Below, one piece after another: positions 52,715 to 63,797 of a stretch of DNA of 64,000 nt. A program made the position numbers and the translations under genes. Location: positions 124,001 through 188,000 of the forward strand of contig NZ_ABLD01000005.1 of the NCBI RefSeq assembly GCF_000172415.1, in the 5' to 3' direction. Origin of the DNA: Paraburkholderia graminis C4D1M (GTDB lineage: Bacteria > Pseudomonadota > Gammaproteobacteria > Burkholderiales > Burkholderiaceae). Positions within the stretch are counted from its first letter, which is position 1. The number at the start of each line of letters is the position of its first letter. The notes under the pieces are model-generated. The model was not told the origin of the DNA, made no database searches, and was given only the letters and a program-made list of their open reading frames with translations.

Positions 52715-53772
52715 CGGTTCGGGCCCTGGTCGCGGTGATCGCGCTGGTCGACAATCGGCGCCGGTTGAACAGCCTGCACGACGGTTTGACGCGGCATGTC
52801 GGCCACCGCCGTGCCATTGCGCTCTTCGAGGATGGTCTGCACGAGATAACGCGGACGGGCGCGCACCTGCTGATAGATCCGCCCGATGTATTCGCCGAGC
52901 AGCCCGAGCGCGAAGATAATCACGCCGAGCAGGAAGAACGTAATGGCGAACAGCGTGAACACGCCCTGAACTTCCGCGCCGATGATGAAGCGGCGAATCA
53001 GCAGCAGCACGAACAGCGCCGCGGAGCCGAGCGACAGGATCACGCCGATGAACGACAGCCACTGCAGCGGCACGACCGAGAAGCCGGTCACGAGGTCGAA
53101 GTTCAGGCGGATCAGCGAATACAGCGAGTACTTGGATTCGCCCGCGAAGCGCTCTTCGTGCGCCACTTCGATCTCGACCGGATTCTGCGCGAACGTGTAC
53201 GCGAGCGCCGGAATGAACGTGTTGATTTCGCCGCAGCGATTGATCGTGTCGATGATGTGCCGGCTGTACGCGCGCAGCATGCAGCCCTGGTCGGTCATCT
53301 TGATGCGCGTGATGCGCTCGCGCAGACGGTTCATCGCGCGCGAAGCCTTGCGGCGCCACAAGCTGTCCTGGCGTTGCAGACGAATCGTGCCGACGTAGTC
53401 GAAGCCTTCGCGCATCTTCGAGACGAGCTTGCCGATTTCTTCCGGCGGATTTTGCAGATCGGCGTCGAGCGTGATGACGATCTCGCCGCGCGACTGCTCG
53501 AAGCCCGCGAGAATCGCCATGTGCTGCCCGTAGTTGCCGTTCAGCAGGATCACGCGGGTCGTGTCGGGGCGCGCGCGGAACTGCTCGGCGAGCAGCGCGG
53601 GGGATTTGTCGCGGCTGCCGTCGTTGATGAAGATCACTTCATACGACGTGCCGAGCGCGTCGAGCGCCGGATAGAGTCGCGCGAAGAGCGCGCCCAGCCC
53701 GGCTTCCTCGTTGTACACCGGAATGATGATCGACACTTCCGGTGTGACGGCGCGTTGTTCCGTATAAATCAT
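52711..53772 (-). CDS. arnC: undecaprenyl-phosphate Ara4FN transferase
   Basis: A 353-residue GT2 glycosyltransferase attaching formylated Ara4N to undecaprenyl phosphate. N-terminal catalytic domain: EVSIIIPVYNEEAGL, FINDGSRDKSPALL, ITLDADLQNPPEEI (DXD-like) and TDQGCMLRAYSRHI; two membrane helices (SFIGVILSLGSAALFVLLLI, ITFFLLGVIIFALGLLGEYIGRIY) at the C-terminus. Six bases separate it from arnB; it overlaps the formyltransferase. Confidence 0.96.
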   Translation of the reverse strand: MIYTEQRAVTPEVSIIIPVYNEEAGLGALFARLYPALDALGTSYEVIFINDGSRDKSPALLAEQFRARPDTTRVILLNGNYGQHMAILAGFEQSRGEIVITLDADLQNPPEEIGKLVSKMREGFDYVGTIRLQRQDSLWRRKASRAMNRLRERITRIKMTDQGCMLRAYSRHIIDTINRCGEINTFIPALAYTFAQNPVEIEVAHEERFAGESKYSLYSLIRLNFDLVTGFSVVPLQWLSFIGVILSLGSAALFVLLLIRRFIIGAEVQGVFTLFAITFFLLGVIIFALGLLGEYIGRIYQQVRARPRYLVQTILEERNGTAVADMPRQTVVQAVQPAPIVDQRDHRDQGPNR

Positions 53773-53778
53773 TTCCGC

Positions 53779-54939
53779 TTATTTTCCGTATTGTTCGCAA
53801 ATTTCATTGACTGCGCGGCAGACGCGCTGCACGTCGCCTTCGTTCATCAGCGTGAAGAGCGGTAGGGTGACGTTCGTCGCGCCGAAACGCTCGGCGTGCG
53901 GGAACATGCCTTCCGTAAAGCCGCGCGCGCGATACAGCGAGAACAGGTGAATCGCAGGATAGTGCACGCCCGAGCCGATGCCGCGGTCTTTCAATTGACT
54001 CATGAAACCCGCGCGGTCGATGGAAAGCTTGTCGAGCGGCAGCGTGATCTGGAACATGTGCCAGTTGCTGTTCTCGAAGTCGGCGAACGGCAGGCCGACG
54101 CCGAGCTTCTGTGCCGCGCCGCCCTCGAAGCCGGCGAAGTACGCGTGCGCGAGTTTCCTGCGCTGCGCGAGAAAGCGTTCCAGATGCGGCAATTGACCGA
54201 GGCCGACGCGCGCGGCGACGTCCGTCAGGTTGTACTTGCCGCCGAGCACGTCGCAGTCCATGCCGTCGAAACCCGTGCGTGTGATGCCTTGCAGCCGGTA
54301 CTTTTGCGCGAGCACGGCTTCGTCCTCATTGTTCAGCACGAGCGCGCCGCCTTCGATCGACGTGAGGTTCTTGTTCGCGTGAAAGCTGAACGAGACCATG
54401 TCGCCGATCGCGCCGATGCGCTTGCCGTTCCATGTCGAGCCGAACGCCTGCGCGGCGTCTTCGACCACGCGCAGCTTGTGCGCGCGAGCGATCGCGTACA
54501 GGCGGTCCATGTCGACGGGCAGGCCGGACAGATAGACGGGGATCAGCGCCTTGGTACGCGGCGTGATCGCCTGCTCGAGCTTGTCGAGGTCGATGTTGCG
54601 CGTGACCGGGTCGATGTCGGCGAACACCGGCGTCGCGCCGACTTCGTAGATCACGTTGCTGGTCGACACCCACGAGGCGGGCGTCGTGATCACTTCGTCG
54701 CCTTCGCCGACGCCTGCAATGCGCAGACCGATTTCGAGCGTCGCCGTGCCGGAATTGAACGTGCGCACCGGACGGCCGCCGCAGAATTCGGAGAGCGCCG
54801 CCTCGAATTTCTGGTTTTGCGGGCCCGTGGTGATCCAGCCGGAGCGCAGCACATCGGCTACGCCCTGAATCGTTTCTTCGTCGATTTCCGGTTTGACGAA
54901 CGGCAGGAAGGGCAGAGACGCAACGGTTGACTGGGTCAT
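53779..54939 (-). CDS. arnB: UDP-4-amino-4-deoxy-L-arabinose aminotransferase
   Basis: A 386-residue PLP enzyme (DegT/ArnB family) that aminates UDP-4-keto-arabinose with glutamate. The PLP lysine is Lys190 in SFSFHANKNLTS; FVKPEIDEETIQGVADVLRSGWITTGP, EVITTPASWVSTSNVIYEVGA and VVEDAAQAFGS complete the pattern. A 222-base gap with hairpin and repeats separates it from the flippase gene upstream, so it may have its own promoter inside the operon. Confidence 0.96.
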   Translation of the reverse strand: MTQSTVASLPFLPFVKPEIDEETIQGVADVLRSGWITTGPQNQKFEAALSEFCGGRPVRTFNSGTATLEIGLRIAGVGEGDEVITTPASWVSTSNVIYEVGATPVFADIDPVTRNIDLDKLEQAITPRTKALIPVYLSGLPVDMDRLYAIARAHKLRVVEDAAQAFGSTWNGKRIGAIGDMVSFSFHANKNLTSIEGGALVLNNEDEAVLAQKYRLQGITRTGFDGMDCDVLGGKYNLTDVAARVGLGQLPHLERFLAQRRKLAHAYFAGFEGGAAQKLGVGLPFADFENSNWHMFQITLPLDKLSIDRAGFMSQLKDRGIGSGVHYPAIHLFSLYRARGFTEGMFPHAERFGATNVTLPLFTLMNEGDVQRVCRAVNEICEQYGK

Positions 54940-55069
54940 GAATGCTTCGCTCGATCAATGAAGCCGGGGCCCGAACGGCGCTGTGGATACATACTGCGCG
55001 CGATTCGAGGCCAAGGCCGAAAAAGGGTGCAACCGCGGAGCATACCGCGATGAACCTTACATTTTGCTT

Positions 55070-55089
55070 AGCCGGCATGGATGCCGGCT
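55070..55089. terminator. hairpin upstream of arnB
   Basis: AGCCGGCAT-GG-ATGCCGGCT, a perfect 9-base palindromic stem between the flippase and arnB genes; no T tract on either side. Confidence 0.6.
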
Positions 55090-55106
55090 TACGCTGTCTT
55101 TACCCC

Positions 55107-55148
55107 GGCGTTTGCCGCGGCGTTTGCCGCGGCGCTTGCCACGGCGTT
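55107..55148. repeat. 12-base tandem repeat (GGCGTTTGCCGC, over three copies)
   Basis: Two perfect units, one with C for T and A for G, and a half unit, within the arn intergenic gap. Confidence 0.9.
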
Positions 55149-55161
55149 CCACGCGACGCGC

Positions 55162-55533
55162 CTAGCTGCGCGCGAGTATCACCACGCCGACCAGAATCAC
55201 GCCGATGCCGACGAGCTTGTGCACCGACAGCACTTCGCCGAACAGATACCACGCGGCGAACGCATTGACGATGTAGCCGAGCGACAGCATCGGATACGCG
55301 ATCGACACGTCCACGCGCGACAGCCCGACGATCCACACGACGACGCTGATCACATAGCACGCCAGCCCGCCGATGATCGGCGGCTGCGTCGCAAGTCGAA
55401 AGGCGATCGGCAGGATGTTCGCACGGGTGAATTCGAAGTGTCCAACGGCATTCGTACCGGCTTTGAGCAACAACTGCGCACCGGCGTTCAACGTGACGCC
55501 GGCAAGAATGCAAAAGAGGGAAATCGGGTTCAT
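55162..55533 (-). CDS. SMR-type membrane protein, probable Ara4N-lipid flippase subunit
   Basis: A 123-residue protein with four helices: SLFCILAGVTLNAGAQLLLKAGT, IIGGLACYVISVVVWIVGLS, VSIAYPMLSLGYIVNAFAAWYLFGE and LVGIGVILVGVVILAR. The SMR-like ending SIAYPMLSLGYIVNAFAAW corresponds to ArnE/ArnF, which flip undecaprenyl-phosphate-Ara4N to the periplasm. E. coli uses two subunits; here a single gene takes their place. The neighbouring arnT and arnB support this role. Confidence 0.85.
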   Translation of the reverse strand: MNPISLFCILAGVTLNAGAQLLLKAGTNAVGHFEFTRANILPIAFRLATQPPIIGGLACYVISVVVWIVGLSRVDVSIAYPMLSLGYIVNAFAAWYLFGEVLSVHKLVGIGVILVGVVILARS

Positions 55534-55558
55534 CGAATGTTCAGGTCCTGATATGGGG

Positions 55559-57289
55559 TCACTGCTGCGGTTTTTCCAGCGCCGCGGCCGCCGCGCCCGC
55601 CGTTCCCGCCGCGAGCGGCTTCATCACGACGACGCGGCGCGAATCGCGTGCGATGACCTGCATCGGCAGGCCCTGCTTGAGAAGCGTGTCGTAGGTGGAC
55701 GGCGGAATGAGCGCGAGCGCGTAGCGGTCGGCCTTCCAGCGCTCGACCCATGCCTGCACCGAAGGCAGCCATTTCTGCGGTTCCACCGAAACGCCGAACG
55801 CCAGTTCGTCGGGATGCTCGACCATCGTCATCGTATGGCCGATGTAGAACGGCAACGTGTGATCCAGCACGCCGACCGAGTAAAACGGCGTGTCGGCAGG
55901 CAGTTTCGCCATTTGCGCCTTGATCGCGGGCGCGAGCGGCGCGCCGGAACTGAGGCGGCCGAACACGTCGTGGCCCGTGCCGGCGATCGTGCCGAGCAGC
56001 AGCCATGCCGCGCCGAAACTGGCGATGGCGCCGAGACTGCTCGCGCGGCCGCGGCGATTCAGCCACAGCGCGGCGAGCGTCAGCACGAAGGCGACGGCGA
56101 GCGCCGCGAGCACCCACGTGCGGTACTCGGCATACAGCTCGGCCGGATTGCGCGCGCTGCCGAAGCGCGGCAGGAACAGCGCGGCAAACGCGGCGACTAC
56201 GAGAAACAGCACATAGCCGGTCAGATGGCGGCGCAACTGCTCGCGCGTGACGAGCGGCAGATACATGCCGATCAGCAGCGCGATGGCCGGCGCGATCGGC
56301 AGCGTGTACGACAGCAGCTTGGAGTGCGACGCGCTGAAGAACAGGAAGATGAAGCCGGTCCAGACGAGCATCATCGTGACGGGCGCGAAGCCGTTCGGCT
56401 GACGCGGCAGACGCCACGCGTGACGCACGCTTTGCACCGTCACCGAAAGCCACGGCAGGAAACCGATAATTAGCACCGGCACAAAGTAGTAGAACGCTCC
56501 GGGGCGGTTCTGCTCAGGCGTCAGATAGCGCTTGAACTGCTGGACGATGAAAAAGAAATTGAGGAATTCCGGATTGCGCTGCTGCACCAGCACGAACCAC
56601 GGCGTGACGATCGCGAAGAACACGATCAGGCCGCCGATCAGATGCAGACGCTTCCACACCACCCAGTCGCGCGCGATCAGCGTGTAAAGCACCAGCACCG
56701 CGCCCGGCAGAATCACGCCGACGAGACCCTTGGACAGCACAGCGAGCGCCATCGAGCCCCAGCACAGCCACATCCAGCCGCGCTCGCACGAAGTCTTGAG
56801 GTTGGGGCGCTGCGCGAGCAGCAACGCGCAGAGCGTGAGCTCCATCCAGAACGACAGGCCCATGTCGAGCGTGTTGAAGTGGCCCATCAGGTTCCAGTAC
56901 GGCGAGGTCGCCAGCACGAGCGCGGCGAACACGCCGGTCGCCGCATTGAACACGCGCGCGCCGGTGTAGCCGATCAGCAGCACGCCGGCAAAGCCGGTCA
57001 GCGCCGTATAGAGCCGCGCCTGCCATTCGCCGATGCCGAACCACGCGAACGTCAGCGCGTTCGCCCAGGTTTGCAGCGGCGGTTTCTCGAAGTACTTGTA
57101 GCCGTTGTAGCGCGGCGTGATCCAGTCGCCGGTGACGAACATCTCGCGGGCCATTTCGGCGTAGCGGCCTTCGTCGCTCGGCAGCAGATGGCGCCAGCCG
57201 AGCGGCACGAACCAGATGACGGCAAGGGCGAGCACCAGCAGCAGGATGGCGGTGCGGTTGAGCGGTAGCCTCGACGGCGTATCGTTCAT
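55559..57289 (-). CDS. arnT: lipid A 4-amino-4-deoxy-L-arabinose transferase
   Basis: A 576-residue GT83 membrane enzyme transferring Ara4N from undecaprenyl phosphate to lipid A phosphates at the periplasmic face, which lowers surface charge and gives polymyxin resistance. The first periplasmic loop PSDEGRYAEMAREMFVTGDWITPRYNGYKYFEKPPLQTW carries the family's catalytic acidic residues; about twelve helices follow and a C-terminal periplasmic domain (YSVGVLDHTLPFYIGHTMTM). First gene of the arn operon in reading direction. Confidence 0.95.
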   Translation of the reverse strand: MNDTPSRLPLNRTAILLLVLALAVIWFVPLGWRHLLPSDEGRYAEMAREMFVTGDWITPRYNGYKYFEKPPLQTWANALTFAWFGIGEWQARLYTALTGFAGVLLIGYTGARVFNAATGVFAALVLATSPYWNLMGHFNTLDMGLSFWMELTLCALLLAQRPNLKTSCERGWMWLCWGSMALAVLSKGLVGVILPGAVLVLYTLIARDWVVWKRLHLIGGLIVFFAIVTPWFVLVQQRNPEFLNFFFIVQQFKRYLTPEQNRPGAFYYFVPVLIIGFLPWLSVTVQSVRHAWRLPRQPNGFAPVTMMLVWTGFIFLFFSASHSKLLSYTLPIAPAIALLIGMYLPLVTREQLRRHLTGYVLFLVVAAFAALFLPRFGSARNPAELYAEYRTWVLAALAVAFVLTLAALWLNRRGRASSLGAIASFGAAWLLLGTIAGTGHDVFGRLSSGAPLAPAIKAQMAKLPADTPFYSVGVLDHTLPFYIGHTMTMVEHPDELAFGVSVEPQKWLPSVQAWVERWKADRYALALIPPSTYDTLLKQGLPMQVIARDSRRVVVMKPLAAGTAGAAAAALEKPQQ

Positions 57290-57452
57290 GGATTCAAACC
57301 TTTCTGGCGACGCCGCTCGCGCGGCGCCGCGTTGTTATTCGGAGATGGCGGCACGCAGCCGGCCTCGCGCGGATGGCGCGCAGTGTACGTGATCGGGCGT
57401 GACGCGGCGAGGGCGAGCCTGGGCGCGCGCGGGAGGCGCGTCGGCTGCCGCG

Positions 57453-57827
57453 CTAGCCTTCGATCAGCAGCGCAGCCGCAACCTTGCGGCCCTCGGCCAT
57501 CAGAATGTTGTACGTGCGGCAGGCGGCCTTGAAGTCCATGGTTTCGACGCCGATGCGCTTCGCGGTGAGCGCCGCCGTCAGGCGCGGATGCGGAAAGCGC
57601 AGCCGCTCGCCGCTGCCGAATATCACGACCTCGGGCGCGGGCTCGACCAGCATCGCGAAAAGCTCGGCGCTCAACTGCTCGAAAGACGTAACCGGCCAGG
57701 GGATGACAGGCGCGTCCGGCAGCACGAGAAGGCTGCCCGCGTGACGCACCAGATTGATTTCGACATAGCCGGCGCCGTAACCGGTGACGGTATTGAGGGC
57801 GCCGCTGGAATCCTGATGTAATTTCAA
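57453..57827 (-). CDS. Mth938-like (DUF498) domain protein
   Basis: A 124-residue protein with the DUF498/Mth938 fold: QDSSGALNTVTGYGAGYVEIN, PEVVIFGSGERLRFPHPRLTAALTAKRIGVETMDFKAACRTYNILMAEGRKVAAALL. Relatives include the mitochondrial complex I assembly factor NDUFAF3. The bacterial role is unknown. It reads in the same direction as arn but 163 bases before it, and is probably independent. Confidence 0.88.
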   Translation of the reverse strand: MKLHQDSSGALNTVTGYGAGYVEINLVRHAGSLLVLPDAPVIPWPVTSFEQLSAELFAMLVEPAPEVVIFGSGERLRFPHPRLTAALTAKRIGVETMDFKAACRTYNILMAEGRKVAAALLIEG

Positions 57828-58246
57828 ATTCGTTTTCCGAAGTCGTCGCGAGACATCATGCGTGTTGAAGGCCTGATCGCACGAGGGGCGAGCAGGGCGG
57901 TTCTACACGAGTGGGACAGGAAAGGGCCCAAAAGGCTCCCGTTACGCCTGGTGCATTGCGGAAGTCGGCCAAAATCCGCTAAATTATAACTTTTTAGCCG
58001 CCTCGCGGCGCCCCTGCTCATGCGCCGTCACAAGTGGCGCTAGGGTTCGGGGTGCGACCCACCGGCTACCTACCTGGTTCCGCCCGCTTTCGTCCACCAT
58101 GGGCGGCCCGACCCCGGGCGGCCCCGCGGCGTTGCCGCACCCGAATTCCGCAATCGGCGAGCCTGCCCGGTCCGTCGATTTGTTCGCCCGAGCCGGTTGG
58201 CCGAGCCGTTCGCCGCCAGCCCCGAGCTCAAGCCTTGAAGCCCTCA
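57828..58246. other. divergent intergenic region between the Mth938-like gene and alaT
   Basis: About 420 bases. An AT-rich island (57974-57996, with AAATTATAACTTTTT) probably holds the promoters for one or both genes; the rest is GC-rich leader for alaT. The open frame upstream of alaT (58034-58246) is Arg/Pro-rich and not considered coding. Confidence 0.45.
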
Positions 58247-59509
58247 ATGCCCTTTAACCAGGATGAAGTGCCCGCCGTGAAACCGATTCTCAAATCCAAC
58301 AAGTTGTTGAATGTCTGCTACGACATTCGCGGGCCCGTCCTCGAACATGCGAAGCGGCTCGAAGAAGAAGGCCATCGCATCATCAAGCTGAACATCGGCA
58401 ACCTGGCGCCGTTCGGCTTCGAAGCGCCGGACGAAATCATTCAGGACATGATCCTGAATCTGCCTGGTTCGTCCGGTTACTCGGACTCCAAGGGCGTGTT
58501 CGCCGCGCGCAAGGCGATCATGCATTACACGCAGCAAAAGGGCGTGCACGGCGTCGAGCTGGACGACATCTACATCGGCAATGGCGCGTCCGAGCTGATC
58601 GTGATGGCGCTTCAGGGGTTGCTGAACGACGGCGACGAAGTGCTGCTGCCCGCGCCCGACTATCCGCTGTGGACGGCCGGCGTGAGCCTCGCGGGCGGCA
58701 CGCCCGTGCACTACATCTGCGACGAATCGAACCGCTGGATGCCGGACCTCGACGACATCCGCGCGAAAATCACGCCGAATACGCGCGCGCTCGTCGTCAT
58801 CAATCCGAATAACCCGACCGGCGCGCTGTATTCCGACGAACTGCTGCTCGGCCTCATCGAAATCGCGCGCCAGCACGGCCTCGTGATTTTCGCCGACGAG
58901 GTCTACGACAAGATTGTCTACGACGGCAAGACGCACACGTCGATGGCCGCGCTGTCCGAAGACGTGCTGACCGTCACGTTCAACAGCCTGTCCAAGAGCT
59001 ACCGCTCGTGCGGCTACCGCGCCGGCTGGATGTTCATTTCGGGTCTCACCGGCGAAAACCGTCGCAACGCGAAAGACTACTTCGAAGGGCTCGGCATTCT
59101 CGCTTCCATGCGCCTGTGCCCGAACGTGCCCGGCCAGTATGCGATCCAGACCGCGCTCGGCGGCTATCAGAGCATCAACGACCTGATTGTGCCGAGCGGG
59201 CGCCTCTACAAGCAGCGCGAGCTCGCGTACGACATGCTGACGCGATCCCGGCGTGAGCTGCGTGAGCCGAGCGCGCTCTACATGTTCCCGCGCCTCGATC
59301 CGAAGATTTATCCGATCGAGAACGACCAGCAGTTCATCCTCGACCTGCTGCTGGAGGAGCGCGTGCTGCTCGTGCAGGGCACCGGCTTTAACTGGAAGAC
59401 GCCGGATCATTTCCGCGTCGTGTTCCTGCCGAACGTCGACGATCTGGCCGATTCCATCAACCGGATCGCGCGCTTCCTCGACGGTTATCGCAAACGTCAC
59501 ACGGCGTAG
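58247..59509 (+). CDS. alaT: pyridoxal-phosphate aminotransferase, AlaT type
   Basis: A 420-residue class I aminotransferase making alanine from pyruvate and glutamate. SNKLLNVCYDIRGPVLEHAKRLEEEGHRIIKLNIGNLAPFGFEAP is the typical AlaT opening; YIGNGASELIVMALQ, ADEVYDKIVYDG and the PLP lysine in FNSLSKSYRSCGYRAGWM follow. Start is ATG 58247; a GTG at 58277 (VKPILKS) is an alternative that would match shorter homologues. In this group it commonly precedes hom and thrC, as here (94-base gap). Confidence 0.94.
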   Translation: MPFNQDEVPAVKPILKSNKLLNVCYDIRGPVLEHAKRLEEEGHRIIKLNIGNLAPFGFEAPDEIIQDMILNLPGSSGYSDSKGVFAARKAIMHYTQQKGVHGVELDDIYIGNGASELIVMALQGLLNDGDEVLLPAPDYPLWTAGVSLAGGTPVHYICDESNRWMPDLDDIRAKITPNTRALVVINPNNPTGALYSDELLLGLIEIARQHGLVIFADEVYDKIVYDGKTHTSMAALSEDVLTVTFNSLSKSYRSCGYRAGWMFISGLTGENRRNAKDYFEGLGILASMRLCPNVPGQYAIQTALGGYQSINDLIVPSGRLYKQRELAYDMLTRSRRELREPSALYMFPRLDPKIYPIENDQQFILDLLLEERVLLVQGTGFNWKTPDHFRVVFLPNVDDLADSINRIARFLDGYRKRHTA

Positions 59510-59603
59510 CGCACAATACGGTGCGCAACGCGTGATCTGTCCGCTGCGCGCACCGGCCAACCGGCACCCGAATTCCCTTAATCACTACACGACACCACGC
59601 TGC

Positions 59604-60934
<1,331 letters not shown>

Positions 60935-60941
60935 GCCAACT

Positions 60942-62393
60942 ATGAACTACCTGTCAACGCGCGGCGCCGGAGCCGGCGAGCGCCACACCTTCTCCGAAAT
61001 CCTGCTCGGCGGTCTCGCGAAAGACGGCGGCCTCTATCTGCCGGCCGACTATCCGCGCGTCAGCGCCGACGAACTCACGCGCTGGCGCACGCTGCCGTAC
61101 GCGGACCTCGCCTTCGAAATTCTGTCGAAGTTCAGCGACGACATTCCCGCCGAAGACCTGCGCGCGCTCACGCGCAAAACGTACACGGCGGCCACGTACA
61201 GCAACGTGCGCGACGACGAAAGCGCCGCGCAGATCACGCCGCTCAAAACGCTTGGCGTCGAAAACGGCGCGCCGCTGTCGCTGCTCGAATTGTCGAACGG
61301 TCCGACGCTCGCGTTCAAGGACATGGCGATGCAGTTGATCGGCAACCTGTTCGAATACGCGCTCGCGAAGCATGGCGAAACGCTGAACATTCTCGGCGCG
61401 ACTTCGGGCGACACCGGCAGCGCCGCCGAATACGCGATGCGCGGCAAGCAGGGCATTCGCGTGTTCATGCTGTCGCCGCACAAGAAAATGAGCGCGTTTC
61501 AAACCGCGCAGATGTACAGCCTGCAAGACCCGAACATCTTCAATCTCGCGGTCGAGGGCGTGTTCGACGACTGCCAGGACATCGTGAAAGCGGTGTCGAA
61601 CGATCACGCGTTCAAGGCGCAGTACAAGATCGGCACGGTCAATTCGATCAACTGGGCGCGCGTCGTCGCGCAGGTCGTCTACTACTTCAAGGGCTACTTC
61701 GCGGCGACGAAGAGCAACGACGAGCGCGTGTCGTTCACGGTTCCGTCGGGCAACTTCGGCAACGTGTGCGCAGGGCACATCGCGCGCATGATGGGTCTGC
61801 CGATCGAAAAGCTCGTGGTCGCCACGAACGAAAACGACGTGCTCGACGAGTTCTTCCGCACCGGCATCTATCGCGTGCGCAAGGCGGCCGAGACGTATCA
61901 CACCAGCAGCCCGAGCATGGACATTTCGAAGGCGTCGAACTTCGAGCGCTTCGTGTTCGATCTGCTCGGCCGCGATCCGTCGCGCGTGCTGCAACTGTTC
62001 CGCGACGTCGAGGAAAAGGGCGGGTTCGACCTTGCGGCGAGCGGCGACTTTGCGCGCGTGAAGGAGTTCGGTTTCGTGTCGGGCCGCAGCAGTCACGACG
62101 ATCGCGTCGAGGCGATCCGCGACGTGTTCCAGCGCTACGACACGATGATCGACACGCATACCGCCGACGGCCTGAAGGTCGCGCGCGAACATCTGCAGCC
62201 GGGCATTCCGATGATCGTGCTGGAGACCGCGCAGCCGATCAAATTCGGCGAAACGATTCGCGAAGCGCTGCTGCGCGAACCGGAGCGTCCGGCGGCGTTC
62301 GCGGGACTGGAGTCGCTGCCGCAGCGCTTCGAAGTGTTGCCGGCGGACGCGCAGCGCGTGAAGGACTTCATTGCCGCGAATACGGGCGCCTGA
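60942..62393 (+). CDS. thrC: threonine synthase
   Basis: A 483-residue PLP enzyme turning O-phosphohomoserine into threonine (gamma-replacement). MNYLSTRGAGAGERHTFSEILLGGLAKDGGLYLP opens it; the PLP Lys is in GPTLAFKDMAMQL, and ILGATSGDTGSAAEYAMRG and SFTVPSGNFGNVCAGHIARMMG complete the active site. It directly follows the split hom gene and depends on its product. Confidence 0.97.
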   Translation: MNYLSTRGAGAGERHTFSEILLGGLAKDGGLYLPADYPRVSADELTRWRTLPYADLAFEILSKFSDDIPAEDLRALTRKTYTAATYSNVRDDESAAQITPLKTLGVENGAPLSLLELSNGPTLAFKDMAMQLIGNLFEYALAKHGETLNILGATSGDTGSAAEYAMRGKQGIRVFMLSPHKKMSAFQTAQMYSLQDPNIFNLAVEGVFDDCQDIVKAVSNDHAFKAQYKIGTVNSINWARVVAQVVYYFKGYFAATKSNDERVSFTVPSGNFGNVCAGHIARMMGLPIEKLVVATNENDVLDEFFRTGIYRVRKAAETYHTSSPSMDISKASNFERFVFDLLGRDPSRVLQLFRDVEEKGGFDLAASGDFARVKEFGFVSGRSSHDDRVEAIRDVFQRYDTMIDTHTADGLKVAREHLQPGIPMIVLETAQPIKFGETIREALLREPERPAAFAGLESLPQRFEVLPADAQRVKDFIAANTGA

Positions 62394-62489
62394 GTATCGA
62401 AGGGCGGGTCGGCGCCAGCATCGCCGACCCGACAGGGCTCGCCGTTGGCCCGCTACAATGTTCTTTTGACCAGCGGCCTGAAACCACAG

Positions 62490-63773
62490 ATGTCCACTCC
62501 CACGCCCCGCGCTCCGATGCTCGCCACTGCCGACGCACTCGCGACCCTGCTCGGCGCCGCGCGCGCCGTCGACGGCAGCGAGTCGGTTCCGACGCTCGAA
62601 GCGTCGGGCCGGGTGCTGTCGGCCGACGTCGTGTCGCCGCTCGACGTGCCGCCCATGAACACGAGTTCAATGGACGGCTACGCGATCCGCACCGCCGACC
62701 TGACGGCTCACGTCAACCGCCGCCTGCCGGTATCGCAACGCATTCCCGCCGGCCACGCGCCCGAGCCGCTGAAGCCGGGCACGGCGGCGCGCATTTTCAC
62801 CGGCGCGACCGTGCCGCCGGGCGCGGACGCGGTCGTGATGCAGGAGCAAACGGAAGCCGCCGCCGACGAAGTCACTATCCTGCACAGCCCGCAGCCGGGC
62901 GAATGGATTACCGCACAAGGCGCGGACATCCGCAGCGGCTCGGTGATCCTGCCGGCCGGCACGCGGCTCACGCCGCAGGCGCTCGGGCTCGCGGCGTCCG
63001 TCGGTTGCGCGGAACTGCCCGTGCGCCGTCGCGTGAAAGTCGCCGTGTTCTTTACCGGCGACGAACTGACCATGCCTGGCGAGCCGCTCAAGCCCGGCGC
63101 GATCTACAACTCGAATCGCTTCACGCTGCGTGGCCTGCTCGAGAAGCTCGGCTGCGAGGTGAGCGATTTCGGCATCGTCGCCGATAGTCTGGATGCGACG
63201 CGCGCCACGCTGCGCGAAGCCGCGCAGGCGCACGACCTGATTCTGACGTGCGGCGGCGTGTCGGTCGGCGAGGAAGATCATGTGAAGCCGGCCGTCGAGG
63301 CGGAAGGGCGCCTCGCGATGTGGCAGATCGCGATGAAGCCGGGCAAGCCGTTGGCGTTCGGCGCGGTGCGCCGCGGCGCGGACAGCGGCTCGGCAAAAGA
63401 TTCAGCCGCGGCTCCCGCTGCCCCTTCAGCCGAGACGTTTTTCATCGGCCTGCCAGGCAACCCCGTATCGAGCTTCGTCACTTTCCTGCTGTTTGTGCGT
63501 CCGTTCATTCTGCGTCTTGCCGGCGTGCAGGCCGTCGTGCCGCGCGCGCTGTCGCTGCGCGCGGACTTCACGCAGAGCAAGGCCGATCGCCGCAATGAAT
63601 TCCTGCGGGCGCGCATCAATGCCGAGGGCGGCCTCGATCTGTTCCCGAACCAGAGCTCGGCCGTGCTGACGTCGACGGTATGGGGCGACGGGCTGATCGA
63701 CAATCCGCCCAATCACGCGATCAGCGCGGGCGAAACCGTGCGCTTCATCCCTTTTTCCGAATTGCTGAATTGA
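62490..63773 (+). CDS. moeA: molybdopterin molybdenumtransferase
   Basis: A 427-residue enzyme inserting molybdate into adenylylated molybdopterin. MNTSSMDGYAIR, ARIFTGATVPPGADAVVMQEQ, TGDELTMPGEPLKPGAIYNSN, LTCGGVSVGEEDHVKPAVE and FIGLPGNPVSSFVTF are the characteristic motifs, in order. An Ala/Ser-rich insertion (around residues 300-320) interrupts the last domain. Start at 62490; 15 more in-frame residues upstream are not conserved. moaD follows 24 bases on. Confidence 0.96.
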   Translation: MSTPTPRAPMLATADALATLLGAARAVDGSESVPTLEASGRVLSADVVSPLDVPPMNTSSMDGYAIRTADLTAHVNRRLPVSQRIPAGHAPEPLKPGTAARIFTGATVPPGADAVVMQEQTEAAADEVTILHSPQPGEWITAQGADIRSGSVILPAGTRLTPQALGLAASVGCAELPVRRRVKVAVFFTGDELTMPGEPLKPGAIYNSNRFTLRGLLEKLGCEVSDFGIVADSLDATRATLREAAQAHDLILTCGGVSVGEEDHVKPAVEAEGRLAMWQIAMKPGKPLAFGAVRRGADSGSAKDSAAAPAAPSAETFFIGLPGNPVSSFVTFLLFVRPFILRLAGVQAVVPRALSLRADFTQSKADRRNEFLRARINAEGGLDLFPNQSSAVLTSTVWGDGLIDNPPNHAISAGETVRFIPFSELLN

Positions 63774-63797
63774 GGCCGGCTGAGCCGGCGGCATCCC

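Noticed and set aside
58034..58246. 71-residue N-terminal extension of AlaT
   Set aside because: Arg/Pro/Ala-rich, unlike any aminotransferase N-terminus, and family similarity begins near 58280.
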